Assembly (NCBI GenBank): GCA_029880855.1
Contig: JAOUNS010000007.1
Span: 113,139-177,138, forward strand
Direction: 5' to 3'
DNA from: Gammaproteobacteria bacterium
GTDB lineage: Bacteria > Pseudomonadota > Gammaproteobacteria > UBA6429 > Thiohalophilaceae
DNA length: 64,000 nt
Part shown: piece by piece, positions 37,879-47,731 of the stretch
Position numbering within the stretch: the first letter of the stretch is position 1
Layout of the letters: the number at the start of each line of letters is the position of its first letter
Notes under the pieces: generated by a model
What the model was told of the DNA's origin: nothing
Database searches by the model: none
What the model saw: only the letters and a program-made list of their open reading frames with translations
Position numbers and translations under genes: made by a program

Positions 37879-37893
37879 GCAAATTCTGTGCCA
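37879..37893 (-). promoter_or_regulatory. sigma-54 (RpoN) promoter of the PEP-CTERM gene
   Basis: Read on minus, the bases are TGGCACAGAATTTGC: the -24 element TGGCAC, five bases, and the -12 element TTGC with the GG-N10-GC spacing. The expected start of transcription is about 11-12 bases downstream (near 37868), leaving a leader of some 45 bases before the ATG at 37822. The sigma-54-type activator PrsR is encoded in the same locus, so PrsK/PrsR control is likely. Confidence 0.88.
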
Positions 37894-38067
37894 GCATTTA
37901 TTTATCTTTATAAACAATAGGTTACAACACCATCTGCGATATCAGCAGTTAATATGTAAATAATCTCGACACTGTAAACTTTGTAGATGTTTAGAGATTA
38001 ACCACCAACCCGGTAGGGAAACACAAGTATCTGTATTTTTATCAAAAAAAACAAAAGGATAGATAAG

Positions 38068-38116
38068 ATGCCGGCAAGCCGGCCGAAGCTGTCAGGATTG
38101 TCGACAGCCCCGGCAT
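38068..38116 (-). terminator. stem-loop structure downstream of prsT
   Basis: Outer arms ATGCCGG (38068-38074) and CCGGCAT (38110-38116) enclose an inner pair GCTGTC/GACAGC. On minus it follows the prsT stop codon by about 30 bases and is trailed by a T-rich stretch, although the T-run is 15 bases away. It may terminate the prsT transcript ahead of the sigma-54 promoter. Confidence 0.5.
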
Positions 38117-38145
38117 AGTACAAAGGAGCGAAAAAATATTCGGCT

Positions 38146-40953
38146 CTATTTTGAAATCTGGTTGTAGAGCTCCCGGGCGGCTTTCTTCTCGGGGTAGTCA
38201 CCTTTCAGATTTACAATCTTGTCCAGCACCATTTTTGCTGCCGCCTTGTCACCTTTTTTACTCAACAGCACGGCATGGTGATACTGAATAGACGGGTTAT
38301 TGCTCTTGGCAGCGGCTTTGGCCAGGATTGGTGCAGCCTCATCCAGTTTGCCCAGTTCCACCAGGATCCAGCCGTAGGTGTCAGCGACAGCAGGCACTTC
38401 ACCCTTCAGCTTATAAACCTTCTCTGCATAGTCCAGCGCCTTGTTTTTATCAGAAGCCATATAGACCAACGAGAGGTTGTTCAACGCGGCAACGTTGTCC
38501 GGATGTTCTTTCAGGATGGATTGATAAATAGCAATTGCTTTATCCGCCTTGCCGCTTTTTTCATACACAATGGCCAGATCAAAACGGGCGCTGTCATCTT
38601 TCGGATGTTGTGTCAGCCAGTCATTCAGGGTCTTGATACTGCCTTGTGAATCGCCCGCCAGCTGTTGTGAAATAGACAGTTTACGCATAATTTCTGCAAC
38701 GGATTTAAGCCGATACGCCGCTGTAAATGCTTTCACCGCATCAGCATATTTTTGCTGAGCCAGATACAGATCACCTTCAAGAGCATAACCGATGACTGCT
38801 TTTGGCTGTTCCCTTTTGATAACTTCAATCACCCGGCTTGCTTCGGCGAATTCTCTATACTTCAAGTGAAATGACGCCAACGCAATATTGGCGGGCAGAA
38901 ATTTCGGGTTAATCTTCAGGGCTTTCTGCAAGGATTGCTGTGCCTTGCTTTTATCGTTGAGCATGTTCTGAATGCGGGCAAGCTCAATGTAGGCCCCCGG
39001 ATCATCAGGAGTCGCGCTGACCAGCTTGTTGGCGATCACCAAAGCCTCTTCTTTCCTGCCAATACTGAGTTTTGCCCGACTCAGCATCACCAAAACCGAG
39101 CGGTTTTTGGGCTCAATTTTTTCCGCCTCTTCCAGCAAGGTAACCGCCTTGTCCTGTTTTTGGGTGGCAAAATAGAACCGACTGAGCAATAAACGCGGGG
39201 TGATTGCGCGCGGATTTTTCTGGATGGCGGTATTCAGCCATGTCACTGCTTCTTCCGGCATATTTTTTCTGCCGGACAGATCAGCCATCCCCATCATCGC
39301 GGTGACATTCTTGCCGTCCAGCTCAAGGATTTTCCGGAAACCCCGCTCGGCAGCCGCCAGTTGCCCATCTTCCATATCCATGCGCGCCAGCTGCATTATT
39401 GCAGGTAGGTGGTTATCCATGGACTCAAGGACCTGATTATAGAATTTTCGTGCAGTGATCCTGTCCCCGGCGGCGAGTTCAACCGTACCGGCAATCGTCA
39501 GGCTTTCCGCCGAGTTTTTCTCTGTTTGCATGAGTTGTTTGGCCTTGCTTCTGGCCTTGCCAAACTCCTGCTTTTGCACCAGAGCAAAAATGATCAGTCG
39601 TTCCTTGCTCTTTTGTGACTTGTTGTCTGAGATGCCTTCCAATTCATCAATCGCGGCATCAAATGATCCCTGCTTCATATAAAGCTTGGCCAGTTCCTCA
39701 CGCAATACCTGATTTTGCGGATTTTCCTGTTTGGCTTTTTTGAGAATGGTAACAAACTGTTCGGTATCGTTACTCATGAGTGCAGCCTGACCAATCATGT
39801 TCAGGAGCTCGGCATCTCGGGCCGGATTCCCCGCCTCTTTCAGTGTATCCAGTGCATCCTGATGGCGACCGGATTTCATACGAATGGTGGCCAGTAATTT
39901 CCGCGCCTGGATATGTGACGGTACCTTGACCAAATAGCGGGAAATGGTTTCATCCGCCTGCTCCATGTGCCCCTGGGCAAAGTAGATTGCGCCCATCAGG
40001 AACTGTGCATCACCAAAATCCGGCATGTTGGCGGCAACATGTTCCAGGTGCGTACGGGCCTGATCATAATCCTTGTTTTGATAGGCCATCAGCGCTTTCA
40101 TGTATCGGGTGTCATGATTATTGGGTGCATGCCGTTCCATCACGGCAATCTGCTCTTTGGCGGCGTTGATATCCTTTTCTCCCAGACTGATTTGAGCGAG
40201 GCGTTTGCGTGCCTGAAACTCTGATTTGGACATCATGTTCTTGGGGGAGACCTTGATGACATTGTTGAAGGACCGCTTGGCCTCATCCCGGTCACCCATC
40301 ACCAGATTGATTTTACCGCGCTGGAACCATGCGTCACTGTTGGCATTATCGATATTAATCGCTTTTGATATCTCGGCCAGAGCGGTTTTGTTATCGCCGG
40401 TCGCGACGGCAAGTTCGGACAGACCGATATAGGCCGATACAGCCACCTCTTTATCCTGCGTCGCAGCTTCGAACATGGCCCGCGCCTTGTCTGCTTCCTG
40501 TTGGGCAAAATACGCATAACCGTGAATCATTTGCAGGCGGGCGCGTGGCTGCCCGGTCAGTGATGCGTCGATGGGCGTTTCGCTGAAGATGTCCTTGAAA
40601 TTGTTTTGTAATAACAGGGACTGGGCCAGGTCGACAATCACGTCATTTTTATTTTCACCCAGTTTGATGGCCCGACGCAGTTCCTTTTCCGCCACATCGC
40701 CCTTTTTCAAAACCAGATATGATTTTGCGATATGCAGACGGGCTTGTTTGTTGTCCGGATTTTTTTGCAGTACCTTTTTGTATTCAATAACCGCAGCCTG
40801 ATGATCACCTTTTTTCTGGTGTTCAGCGGCGGAAGCCAGCAGTTTTTCTTCATCATAAACCAGACCACAACCTGATATAAATATCACCAGCAGCGCCAAC
40901 AGTCCCAGGCCGGGATGGAAAATTTTCACCATTCTGTTTTTTTCATGTTTCAT
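38146..40953 (-). CDS. prsT: PrsT, TPR-repeat lipoprotein of the XrtA/PEP-CTERM system
   Basis: A 935-residue lipoprotein. The signal peptide ends in the lipobox ISGCG with the cysteine near residue 29. The rest is a nearly continuous array of 34-residue TPR motifs (more than twenty), for example KKGDHQAAVIEYKKVLQKNP at the start and AIYQSILKEHPDNVAALNNL near the end. It matches the large TPR lipoprotein (TIGR02917-like) that accompanies xrtA, prsK and prsR. It probably acts as a periplasmic scaffold in EPS assembly; no enzyme activity is expected. It follows xrtA by 42 bases on minus. Confidence 0.93.
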   Translation of the reverse strand: MKHEKNRMVKIFHPGLGLLALLVIFISGCGLVYDEEKLLASAAEHQKKGDHQAAVIEYKKVLQKNPDNKQARLHIAKSYLVLKKGDVAEKELRRAIKLGENKNDVIVDLAQSLLLQNNFKDIFSETPIDASLTGQPRARLQMIHGYAYFAQQEADKARAMFEAATQDKEVAVSAYIGLSELAVATGDNKTALAEISKAINIDNANSDAWFQRGKINLVMGDRDEAKRSFNNVIKVSPKNMMSKSEFQARKRLAQISLGEKDINAAKEQIAVMERHAPNNHDTRYMKALMAYQNKDYDQARTHLEHVAANMPDFGDAQFLMGAIYFAQGHMEQADETISRYLVKVPSHIQARKLLATIRMKSGRHQDALDTLKEAGNPARDAELLNMIGQAALMSNDTEQFVTILKKAKQENPQNQVLREELAKLYMKQGSFDAAIDELEGISDNKSQKSKERLIIFALVQKQEFGKARSKAKQLMQTEKNSAESLTIAGTVELAAGDRITARKFYNQVLESMDNHLPAIMQLARMDMEDGQLAAAERGFRKILELDGKNVTAMMGMADLSGRKNMPEEAVTWLNTAIQKNPRAITPRLLLSRFYFATQKQDKAVTLLEEAEKIEPKNRSVLVMLSRAKLSIGRKEEALVIANKLVSATPDDPGAYIELARIQNMLNDKSKAQQSLQKALKINPKFLPANIALASFHLKYREFAEASRVIEVIKREQPKAVIGYALEGDLYLAQQKYADAVKAFTAAYRLKSVAEIMRKLSISQQLAGDSQGSIKTLNDWLTQHPKDDSARFDLAIVYEKSGKADKAIAIYQSILKEHPDNVAALNNLSLVYMASDKNKALDYAEKVYKLKGEVPAVADTYGWILVELGKLDEAAPILAKAAAKSNNPSIQYHHAVLLSKKGDKAAAKMVLDKIVNLKGDYPEKKAARELYNQISK

Positions 40954-40995
40954 TTGCTGTCATCCTGTCTTGCTTTGATTACGACGTGAACCTGT

Positions 40996-42513
40996 TCAGT
41001 GTTTGGTTAATGTTGCAGTCTGTAGTGTTTGGAAAACGGTATGTAGTTCCCGGCGTGCCAGTTCCCGATCATCAGCCGGCTCTACGGTAATCATGTACAC
41101 CGTTATCGCCGGGTTTCGCTTCAGGCTGCCCCATAAGTTGTATAGTTTGGCGATTCGTTCATCGCCGGTTTTCTTGTGATCTGTTTCGTACCAGCGCCAA
41201 ACCAGTCTTTTGCGCGAGCGCCCCAAATGTATTTCTGATTCCTCAACAACAAAAGGCAGGTTTACAGTACCATATTCGCCAATTTGTTGACTATATACCT
41301 CGGACCAAACCCCCCGGGTATACACCCGATTGTTGACATTGATGGCCTCATTCGCCGGTGATTGTCGGTTGAATACACGGATATGGACAATAACCTCGAG
41401 CGAGCCGTTACTATAGACAGCCTGTTCCGAATAGTCTCCTTGCCCGAATTTGTACTCCGGCCGCCAATCACCTTGCCCTTTCTCCTGCTTTGTCATGTTG
41501 CCCAGTTGCGGCGGCAATCCAAAGTCTTCAGCAACAGAAATATCACCCTTGCCGGCAACATATGCGCTGAGGACAGGCCCGCTTGCCAGAGCCAGCAAAC
41601 AAACAGTCAGTCCGAGATACAAACTGCGGGTTGGCTGCTCCACCACAACTTCACGTTCAACTGCCCCGGCCGCTTTGTCCGTTGTTGTCACCGGCAATGG
41701 CGGGTAAAATTTGTTCAAAAAATAATAGTAAATCACCATAGTGATGGCAAATACCACCCAGCCGAGATTGGCATGATCCCGAATGAGTGAATGCTGCATA
41801 TTGGTCAGGTGGCCTGCCAGGACAATAATATAGACCCGAATGATGTTCGATAAAAATGCGAAACCGGTGGCAAGACAGAGAATCACCAGTGCGCGCTTAA
41901 ACGGTTCCCTGTTGAGATAGATATACAGCAAGGCCATGATGATCCCCACTGTCACAACACGTATTCCGCTGCAACCGGTATCCACTTCGAACAACCCGAC
42001 CGGGATCTGGATCAGGTAACCGTCCACCAGGACGGTCAAACCGCTTATTTCCAGTGCGATACCGGACAGAACGGCGGTAGCCTTGCGAAACAGGTTGTTA
42101 AATACCTCAACCACCGGCGCGGCAAACAGCAACAGAAAAAAAGGAAACCAGAAATGTTTGGCTTGCTTCCAGCCATAAATTGCCGCCATAACGGCAGGTA
42201 AAATCAGCAGATAGGTAATCAGTTCAATTTTTTCGATGAAGGTCAGAACTGCGGCCGCCCAGATTATTGATAACAACAGCAGTAAAGCACTTGCGGAAAA
42301 ATTCGGCTGCAACCGAACAGGAGATTCGCGTATCTGCCAAAGTTCACGAAATATATAGATACAGACCGCAAGCAACAAAAAACCATGACTGTAACCATCG
42401 TCCAGCCAGAGCTGTCCCAAACGCAAGGCCGATCCGGAATAGAGCAGCAGACTGGTCAGCAAAAATGCAATCAAGACATAGAGAGGATGGAGTAATCGCG
42501 CAGGTAGTCCCAC
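40996..42513 (-). CDS. xrtA: exosortase A fused to an EpsI domain
   Basis: A 505-residue membrane protease/transpeptidase. Residues 1-275 have about eight helices and the catalytic residues: Cys181 in DTGCSGIR, Arg226 in SNIIRVYIIVLAGH and a histidine near 247 in RDHANLGW. Residues about 295-505 form the EpsI domain, often a separate gene but fused in many XrtA proteins. It should cut PEP-CTERM proteins at the outer face of the inner membrane and may join them to a glycan or lipid. The only visible substrate gene lies 3 kb away. It is 10 bases after prsR and 42 before prsT, so it belongs to the prsK-prsR-xrtA-prsT series. Confidence 0.95.
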   Translation of the reverse strand: MGLPARLLHPLYVLIAFLLTSLLLYSGSALRLGQLWLDDGYSHGFLLLAVCIYIFRELWQIRESPVRLQPNFSASALLLLLSIIWAAAVLTFIEKIELITYLLILPAVMAAIYGWKQAKHFWFPFFLLLFAAPVVEVFNNLFRKATAVLSGIALEISGLTVLVDGYLIQIPVGLFEVDTGCSGIRVVTVGIIMALLYIYLNREPFKRALVILCLATGFAFLSNIIRVYIIVLAGHLTNMQHSLIRDHANLGWVVFAITMVIYYYFLNKFYPPLPVTTTDKAAGAVEREVVVEQPTRSLYLGLTVCLLALASGPVLSAYVAGKGDISVAEDFGLPPQLGNMTKQEKGQGDWRPEYKFGQGDYSEQAVYSNGSLEVIVHIRVFNRQSPANEAINVNNRVYTRGVWSEVYSQQIGEYGTVNLPFVVEESEIHLGRSRKRLVWRWYETDHKKTGDERIAKLYNLWGSLKRNPAITVYMITVEPADDRELARRELHTVFQTLQTATLTKH

Positions 42514-42523
42514 AAGCAGCCTT

Positions 42524-43927
42524 TTACTTTAATCCATGTTTTGTCATTAAGTCATACAAGGTCGGACGACTCACGCCGAGCAGTTCTGCAGTTTTGGCGA
42601 TATTACTGCCGGTATGGGTCAGGGCGCGCTTGATGGTGATTTGTTCCGCCTCATCCCGGGCCTGTTTCAGATTCAGCGGCAGATTAAGGCTGTTATCGCC
42701 TGTCTCGATCTCCAGATCTTCTGCGGTAATGCTGTTTCCGTCAGCCATGATGACCGACCGTTTGATTTTATTTTCCAACTCACGGATATTGCCGGGCCAC
42801 GGATAACTTTCAATGGCGGCCAGTGCATCATTGGTAAACCCTTTGAGCTTTTTCTTGTGTTGTTCTGCAAACTTCTCCATCAGGAAGCGGGCAAGCAGTA
42901 TGGCGTCGCCACTGCGCTCACGCAATGGTGGCAAGGTAACCACAATTTCACTCAACCGATAGTATAAATCCTCGCGGAACGTGCCTTCCTTAATCATCGT
43001 ATCCAGATTCTGGTGCGTGGCGCAGACAATCCGCACATCCACCGGGATCTCCTTGCGTCCGCCGAGTCGCTCAATGACTCTCTCCTGTAAAAAACGCAGC
43101 AGCTTGGCCTGCAAGGGCAGCGGCAAGTCACCGATTTCATCAAGAAACAGTGTTCCTTTATTGGCGTGTTCGATTTTGCCGATAGTTTGCTTGGCTGCAC
43201 CGGTAAACGCGCCTTTTTCGTAACCAAACAGTTCGCTCTCCAGCAGGTTTTCCGGAATCGCTGCACAGTTGATTGCCACAAATCGTTCACCCTTGCGCGG
43301 ACTGAGATCATGGATAGCCCTTGCGATCACTTCCTTGCCGGTTCCGCTTTCACCCAGTATCAGGGTTGTCACATCGGTGGATGAAATTTTTTCCACCGTT
43401 CGGCATACCTTGAGCATGGCGTCACTGCCGGCAATAATGCCGTCTAGGGGAGACTGCATACCGGCATTTTGCAGCTGGAGATTCTCCTGCTCCAGTTGAT
43501 GTACATGATAGGCACGGTCGATGATGATCTGCAGAACTTCCGGCTCGATCGGTTTTTGATAGAAGTCGTATGCACCCATGGCAATCGCCTTGATGGCGTT
43601 TTCCCGGTCGTCATTGCCGGTCACCACGATCACCTTGATAGAGGGGTTCAGCGCCAATATCTCTTCCAGCGTTGAAAAACCTTCACTGACATTGGCCGGG
43701 TCCGGCGGTAATCCCAGATCCAGAGTCACAACCTGCGGATCAAAACGCCGGACGGCGGCAATCGCGGCTTCGCGATCGCCGACGATTTGCGGATTGTATT
43801 CTTCAAATGACCAACGAAGCTGATTCTGCAGCCCGGCATCATCTTCAACGATTAACAAGCTACGTTGCGTGTCCGTTTTCATATCCTGGTTGAGTACCTG
43901 ATTGTTCTGCATAGACAGTCGTGACAA
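42524..43927 (-). CDS. prsR: PrsR, sigma-54-dependent response regulator of the PEP-CTERM system
   Basis: A regulator of up to 467 residues. Domains: receiver (about 22-140, with EDD and the phospho-Asp in VVTLDLGLP), AAA+ ATPase (about 165-400, Walker A GESGTGKE, the sigma-54 contact loop GAFTGA) and a C-terminal Fis-type helix-turn-helix (NIAKTAELLGVSRPTLYDL). It activates RpoN promoters when phosphorylated by PrsK. The frame opens with a TTG at 43927 that has AGGACGGG upstream; ATGs at 43912 and 43882 are alternatives. A clear sigma-54 promoter lies before the PEP-CTERM gene at 37.9 kb. It follows prsK by 50 bases. Confidence 0.94.
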   Translation of the reverse strand: MSRLSMQNNQVLNQDMKTDTQRSLLIVEDDAGLQNQLRWSFEEYNPQIVGDREAAIAAVRRFDPQVVTLDLGLPPDPANVSEGFSTLEEILALNPSIKVIVVTGNDDRENAIKAIAMGAYDFYQKPIEPEVLQIIIDRAYHVHQLEQENLQLQNAGMQSPLDGIIAGSDAMLKVCRTVEKISSTDVTTLILGESGTGKEVIARAIHDLSPRKGERFVAINCAAIPENLLESELFGYEKGAFTGAAKQTIGKIEHANKGTLFLDEIGDLPLPLQAKLLRFLQERVIERLGGRKEIPVDVRIVCATHQNLDTMIKEGTFREDLYYRLSEIVVTLPPLRERSGDAILLARFLMEKFAEQHKKKLKGFTNDALAAIESYPWPGNIRELENKIKRSVIMADGNSITAEDLEIETGDNSLNLPLNLKQARDEAEQITIKRALTHTGSNIAKTAELLGVSRPTLYDLMTKHGLK

Positions 43928-43977
43928 TCCCGTCCTGCACTGTAATTGTTATTGAGAATATAAGCAGTTTATTATAT

Positions 43978-46029
43978 TCATGCAGTTCCCAGCGGCAATT
44001 GTATTCTGAATGTGGTCCCTATATCCAGCTTGCTGGACACCTGTATGGTTCCGCCCAGCTGTTGGACAAATTGCCTGGCCTCATACACACCGATCCCCAT
44101 ACCGGCGTTACCCTTGGTGGTATAAAAGGGTCGAAAGAGACGCTGCCGAATAAATTCTTCATCCATGCCGCTGCCGTTATCGGCTACTTCAATAACGGCA
44201 TTCTCTATCTCTTCGCGCAGCGTAATCCGGACATAACCGTCATTGGCAGTGGCCTCCTGGGCATTGCGAATAAGATGTTCCAGAATCGCCGTAAACCGAT
44301 CTTTATCGGTAACCAGGTGTAATTCTGCAGCCGAATCGACAAATTCAGGTATCGGCAACAAATCCTTCATGTTACTCACTGCCTCAGATATTGTCTTATT
44401 GATACTAATGTTATTGACCGGCTGTTGCTCAAACCGTGCCTTTCTCAACTGCGTCAACAAGCGGTCCATTTTCTTCACTGCATTATCGACTGTGGTAATG
44501 GCATCATCCATAAAGGCCGGGTTGTTACGGTGTTTCTCTGCATTTTTCACCACCAAACCCAATTGCGCCACCAGATTCTTCAAGTCATGTACCACAAAGG
44601 CTGACAAGCGGTTAAACGCATCAAACTGATGCGCCCGATCCAGTTCTTCCTTTGCTGTCATCAGGGCAAGATAACTGGACACCTGGAGAGCGGCGGTTTT
44701 CAACAGGTCGCGGTCTTCCCAGTTAATCGTCTGTACCACATTCGAATGACTGATGATCACAAATCCGGACAATTTGCCTTGGTGCAGCAGGGGAATCACC
44801 AGCCAGGCATCATCCAGTGTCTGTAACCAGCCGGGCAATCTCAGGTCATCATAAACAGCAGGCTGCTTTTTATGTTCATCCAGATCGATAATCCATTTTT
44901 TCTGCGTTAAAAATCGAACAAACTCACTCTGACCCGGTTCTGTGTCTGAGATATAGGGCATATTCAGTTTGCTGATGCAGGTGTAACTCTGCATATCATT
45001 CTGCAACCAGAGCATCCCCCCCCTGGCATCGAGGATATCGGTGAGGGCAAATACCACACGCCGATTAAATCCTTCCGTGTCCGCTTCTTCGGTCAACGTC
45101 CCGGTCAAGCGCATCCAGTGCTCACGATACTCGTATTTATTACTGTAAAAGTGCTTGCTCAGAAAGGTTCTGACTTTGGCGCGGCTAATCGGTGAGGAAA
45201 GCACCATCGCCAGCATCAGGACAGCACCGGACAGGAATAAAACCTGAAATACCGCCCCCCAGTCGCCGCCATACAGCTTGATATAGTAGCCGGCCAGTGC
45301 CACACCCAGCAGATACATACCGGAGCCGAGCAAACTGGTGGTATAAAAAACGATCTGCCGGGAAACAAATATCCGTAACGACAAATCAGGATTGCGCCGC
45401 GCAGCCAAAACAATCAGCGGAACAACAAATGCATTCAGTGCGCCACGCCCGGCCCAGATATCTTCATCCAGTTTGGAAAACAGCATGGCGTTGGAATAAA
45501 CATAGATGTCATAGACAAAAATCGCCCCCACCGCCATACACAGATAGCCGATGGAAGAAGAAGCCTCGGTTGTGCGATTCCGGTACAGCTGTTCAACCAG
45601 GACCAGACCGATCAGTGTCATAAACAACATGATAAAAATCAGATTGGGGTCCGCCCCCCAGAAAAAGAACGTTAACTCCGAATAGTAGGAACGTCCTGCC
45701 CCAAACAATGAAACTACGGCACACACGACCCAGGCGAGTCCGGCATAATAACGCTGCGCACTGTTTACCTTATGCAGTGTCAGCAGGCCCAGTAAAAATG
45801 CCAGCCAGCTGCTGTTACGCGCCGCCTCGATCACAAACAACAACCATTCCGGTACGCTCTGGAAGAAATAATCATAGGCAGTCACGCAACCCCAGATTGT
45901 GCTGATCATGGTGACTGCCAATAACAGGCCGCTCTTTAAACGTCCCTTCCAGCTGGTCAGCAACAGCAGTGTGAGTACAAGGTACATCACACCACTCAGG
46001 GTATAGCTGATTTCACCAACACCGATCAT
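43978..46029 (-). CDS. prsK: PrsK, histidine kinase of the PEP-CTERM system
   Basis: A 683-residue sensor kinase. The N-terminus has about eight to ten membrane helices (residues 5-285), then a GAF-like domain (about 320-465), a dimerisation/phosphorylation helix with FVVHDLKNLVAQ (phospho-His in HDLKN) and an ATPase domain with DNGSGMDEEF and GMGIGVYEAR. It matches the TIGR02916-like PrsK family. It phosphorylates PrsR; the signal is unknown but is probably sensed in the membrane or by the GAF domain. It lies directly after the second sugar-phosphate transferase gene (43 bases). Confidence 0.94.
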   Translation of the reverse strand: MIGVGEISYTLSGVMYLVLTLLLLTSWKGRLKSGLLLAVTMISTIWGCVTAYDYFFQSVPEWLLFVIEAARNSSWLAFLLGLLTLHKVNSAQRYYAGLAWVVCAVVSLFGAGRSYYSELTFFFWGADPNLIFIMLFMTLIGLVLVEQLYRNRTTEASSSIGYLCMAVGAIFVYDIYVYSNAMLFSKLDEDIWAGRGALNAFVVPLIVLAARRNPDLSLRIFVSRQIVFYTTSLLGSGMYLLGVALAGYYIKLYGGDWGAVFQVLFLSGAVLMLAMVLSSPISRAKVRTFLSKHFYSNKYEYREHWMRLTGTLTEEADTEGFNRRVVFALTDILDARGGMLWLQNDMQSYTCISKLNMPYISDTEPGQSEFVRFLTQKKWIIDLDEHKKQPAVYDDLRLPGWLQTLDDAWLVIPLLHQGKLSGFVIISHSNVVQTINWEDRDLLKTAALQVSSYLALMTAKEELDRAHQFDAFNRLSAFVVHDLKNLVAQLGLVVKNAEKHRNNPAFMDDAITTVDNAVKKMDRLLTQLRKARFEQQPVNNISINKTISEAVSNMKDLLPIPEFVDSAAELHLVTDKDRFTAILEHLIRNAQEATANDGYVRITLREEIENAVIEVADNGSGMDEEFIRQRLFRPFYTTKGNAGMGIGVYEARQFVQQLGGTIQVSSKLDIGTTFRIQLPLGTA

Positions 46030-46072
46030 AGCATTCCGCCTGTCTGAAACCGGTTTTCAGTCTGCGCCATCC

Positions 46073-47473
46073 TCATCTCGCCCCCTTGCCGAACAAGACC
46101 ACTTCGATTGTTTCGACCAGGATAAGCATATCAAGAAACAGGCTGTAGTTTTTCACATAGTAAAGATCGTATTGCAGTTTCTCTGCTGCATCTTCCACCG
46201 AGGAACCGTATGGATAGCGTAATTGTGCCCAGCCGGTGATACCGGGTTTAACCCGGTGGCGCTCCTCATAGTAGGGGATATCTTCACTCAATTTCATGAC
46301 AAAATGCGGACGCTCACAACGCGGGCCGACAAAACTCATGTCCCCACGCAGCACATTGATGATCTGTGGCAGTTCATCAATGCGTGACTTGCGGATAAAT
46401 CTCCCCACTCTGGTCACACGCGTATCATTTTCCACCGCCCATTGCGCCAGACCGTCTTTTTCCGCATCAACCTGCATACTGCGCAGCTTGAGGATTTGAA
46501 ACGGTTTGCCATCCTCACCGATCCGGATCTGGCGATACAGCACCGGTCCTTTACAGCCGCTTTCCAGCCAGATTGCCAACATGGTTAACAGGATTACGGG
46601 CAAAGTCAAAATCAGCAGGCTGATACTGACGATAATGTCAAAAATACGTTTGGAATAGATGCGCAGCCCGCTTTGGGTAAACCCGTCCGAAAACACCAGC
46701 CAACTGGGATGCAACTGATCGAGACGAATTTTACCGGTTTCCCTTTCATAAAAGCCCAGCACATCGTTTACCGCCACACCGCTCATCTTGCAATCCAGCA
46801 AATCATGGATCGGAAAACCTTTTCTCCGATCACCGACAGCAAGGATAATTTCATCAATATCATTGCGCAGTGCGTAATCTTTCAATGACATATTCAGGTT
46901 GATAATGCTCTTTGGATCAACCTGATCATCCTCACCTCGAATATGAATATAACCCAGTACGGTAAATCCCAGTTGATCCGTCTTGCGTCGCAACTCGGCA
47001 ATGGCTTTGGCGTTTTTCCCCGCACCCAGCACCAGAACACGCCGCTTGAAAATTTCCGGATCGAGGTTATAAAGCAGCAGCCGGATCACGCAGATAGCCA
47101 GAAATGAAATAATAATGGCGAAGATCAGCACAGTTCGCCGCAGGAACAGCGACTGGAAAAGATAAAACAACAGAGCCAGCATCACCACACCAATCAGGTA
47201 ACCGGCACTCATACGTAATAAAAACCCCAGCGCCCCGGCCTGCAACCTTGCCTGATACAGACCCAACGCAATCATGCTTAACAACATCACGGAGGCAAAT
47301 GAAAACATCTCCATGAAAGTCGGTGTTGCAGGCCCATCCGGCAAATCCAGCAGCCCGGAAGCCCTGATGTCCGTACCAAACTTTACCGCCAGCATGAATA
47401 TAAAAAATTCAATTGCACCTAACAGGATAAACTGGATTCTTACGTAGTGTTTGAAAATACGAATTGTTGTCAA
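46073..47473 (-). CDS. XrtA-associated sugar transferase (polyprenyl glycosylphosphotransferase)
   Basis: A 466-residue enzyme. Helices occupy residues 12-130, a Rossmann-like domain follows (VLVLGAGKNAKAIAEL), and the catalytic domain begins near 275 (KRIFDIIVSISLLI) with LKLRSMQVDAEKDG, KSRIDELPQIINVLRGDMS, VGPRCERP and KPGITGWAQ. It resembles TIGR03013-like proteins of PEP-CTERM EPS loci and starts synthesis by moving a sugar phosphate to undecaprenyl phosphate. It is the first gene of the prsK-prsR-xrtA-prsT series and is divergent from the dehydrogenase gene. The locus therefore has two initiating enzymes. Confidence 0.93.
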   Translation of the reverse strand: MTTIRIFKHYVRIQFILLGAIEFFIFMLAVKFGTDIRASGLLDLPDGPATPTFMEMFSFASVMLLSMIALGLYQARLQAGALGFLLRMSAGYLIGVVMLALLFYLFQSLFLRRTVLIFAIIISFLAICVIRLLLYNLDPEIFKRRVLVLGAGKNAKAIAELRRKTDQLGFTVLGYIHIRGEDDQVDPKSIINLNMSLKDYALRNDIDEIILAVGDRRKGFPIHDLLDCKMSGVAVNDVLGFYERETGKIRLDQLHPSWLVFSDGFTQSGLRIYSKRIFDIIVSISLLILTLPVILLTMLAIWLESGCKGPVLYRQIRIGEDGKPFQILKLRSMQVDAEKDGLAQWAVENDTRVTRVGRFIRKSRIDELPQIINVLRGDMSFVGPRCERPHFVMKLSEDIPYYEERHRVKPGITGWAQLRYPYGSSVEDAAEKLQYDLYYVKNYSLFLDMLILVETIEVVLFGKGAR

Positions 47474-47731
47474 CGACGGACCCTTCTTCTTCCTGCTGAA
47501 GCCTGACTATTTATTGGCCGGCACAGATATCAAGTTGATAATTACGATACTAATATATATCATTATTTTTCGGTATTGGCCGCTACAATTCCAGGGACAG
47601 TCAGCACCGGATTTCCGGGAAATGTATTGCAATGGCAAAAAAGGTGCATGCACTTATTTAAACCGCCCCTGATTGTCATTATCCATCTAACCTATTAAAA
47701 TTTAAGTAAAATATCAAGTCAGAGGTAATGA

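Noticed and set aside
47616..47631. possible sigma-54 promoter before the dehydrogenase gene
   Set aside because: GG-N10-GC spacing is present with TTGCA, but the -24 element (CGGGAA) is poor. Chance matches of this quality are expected.
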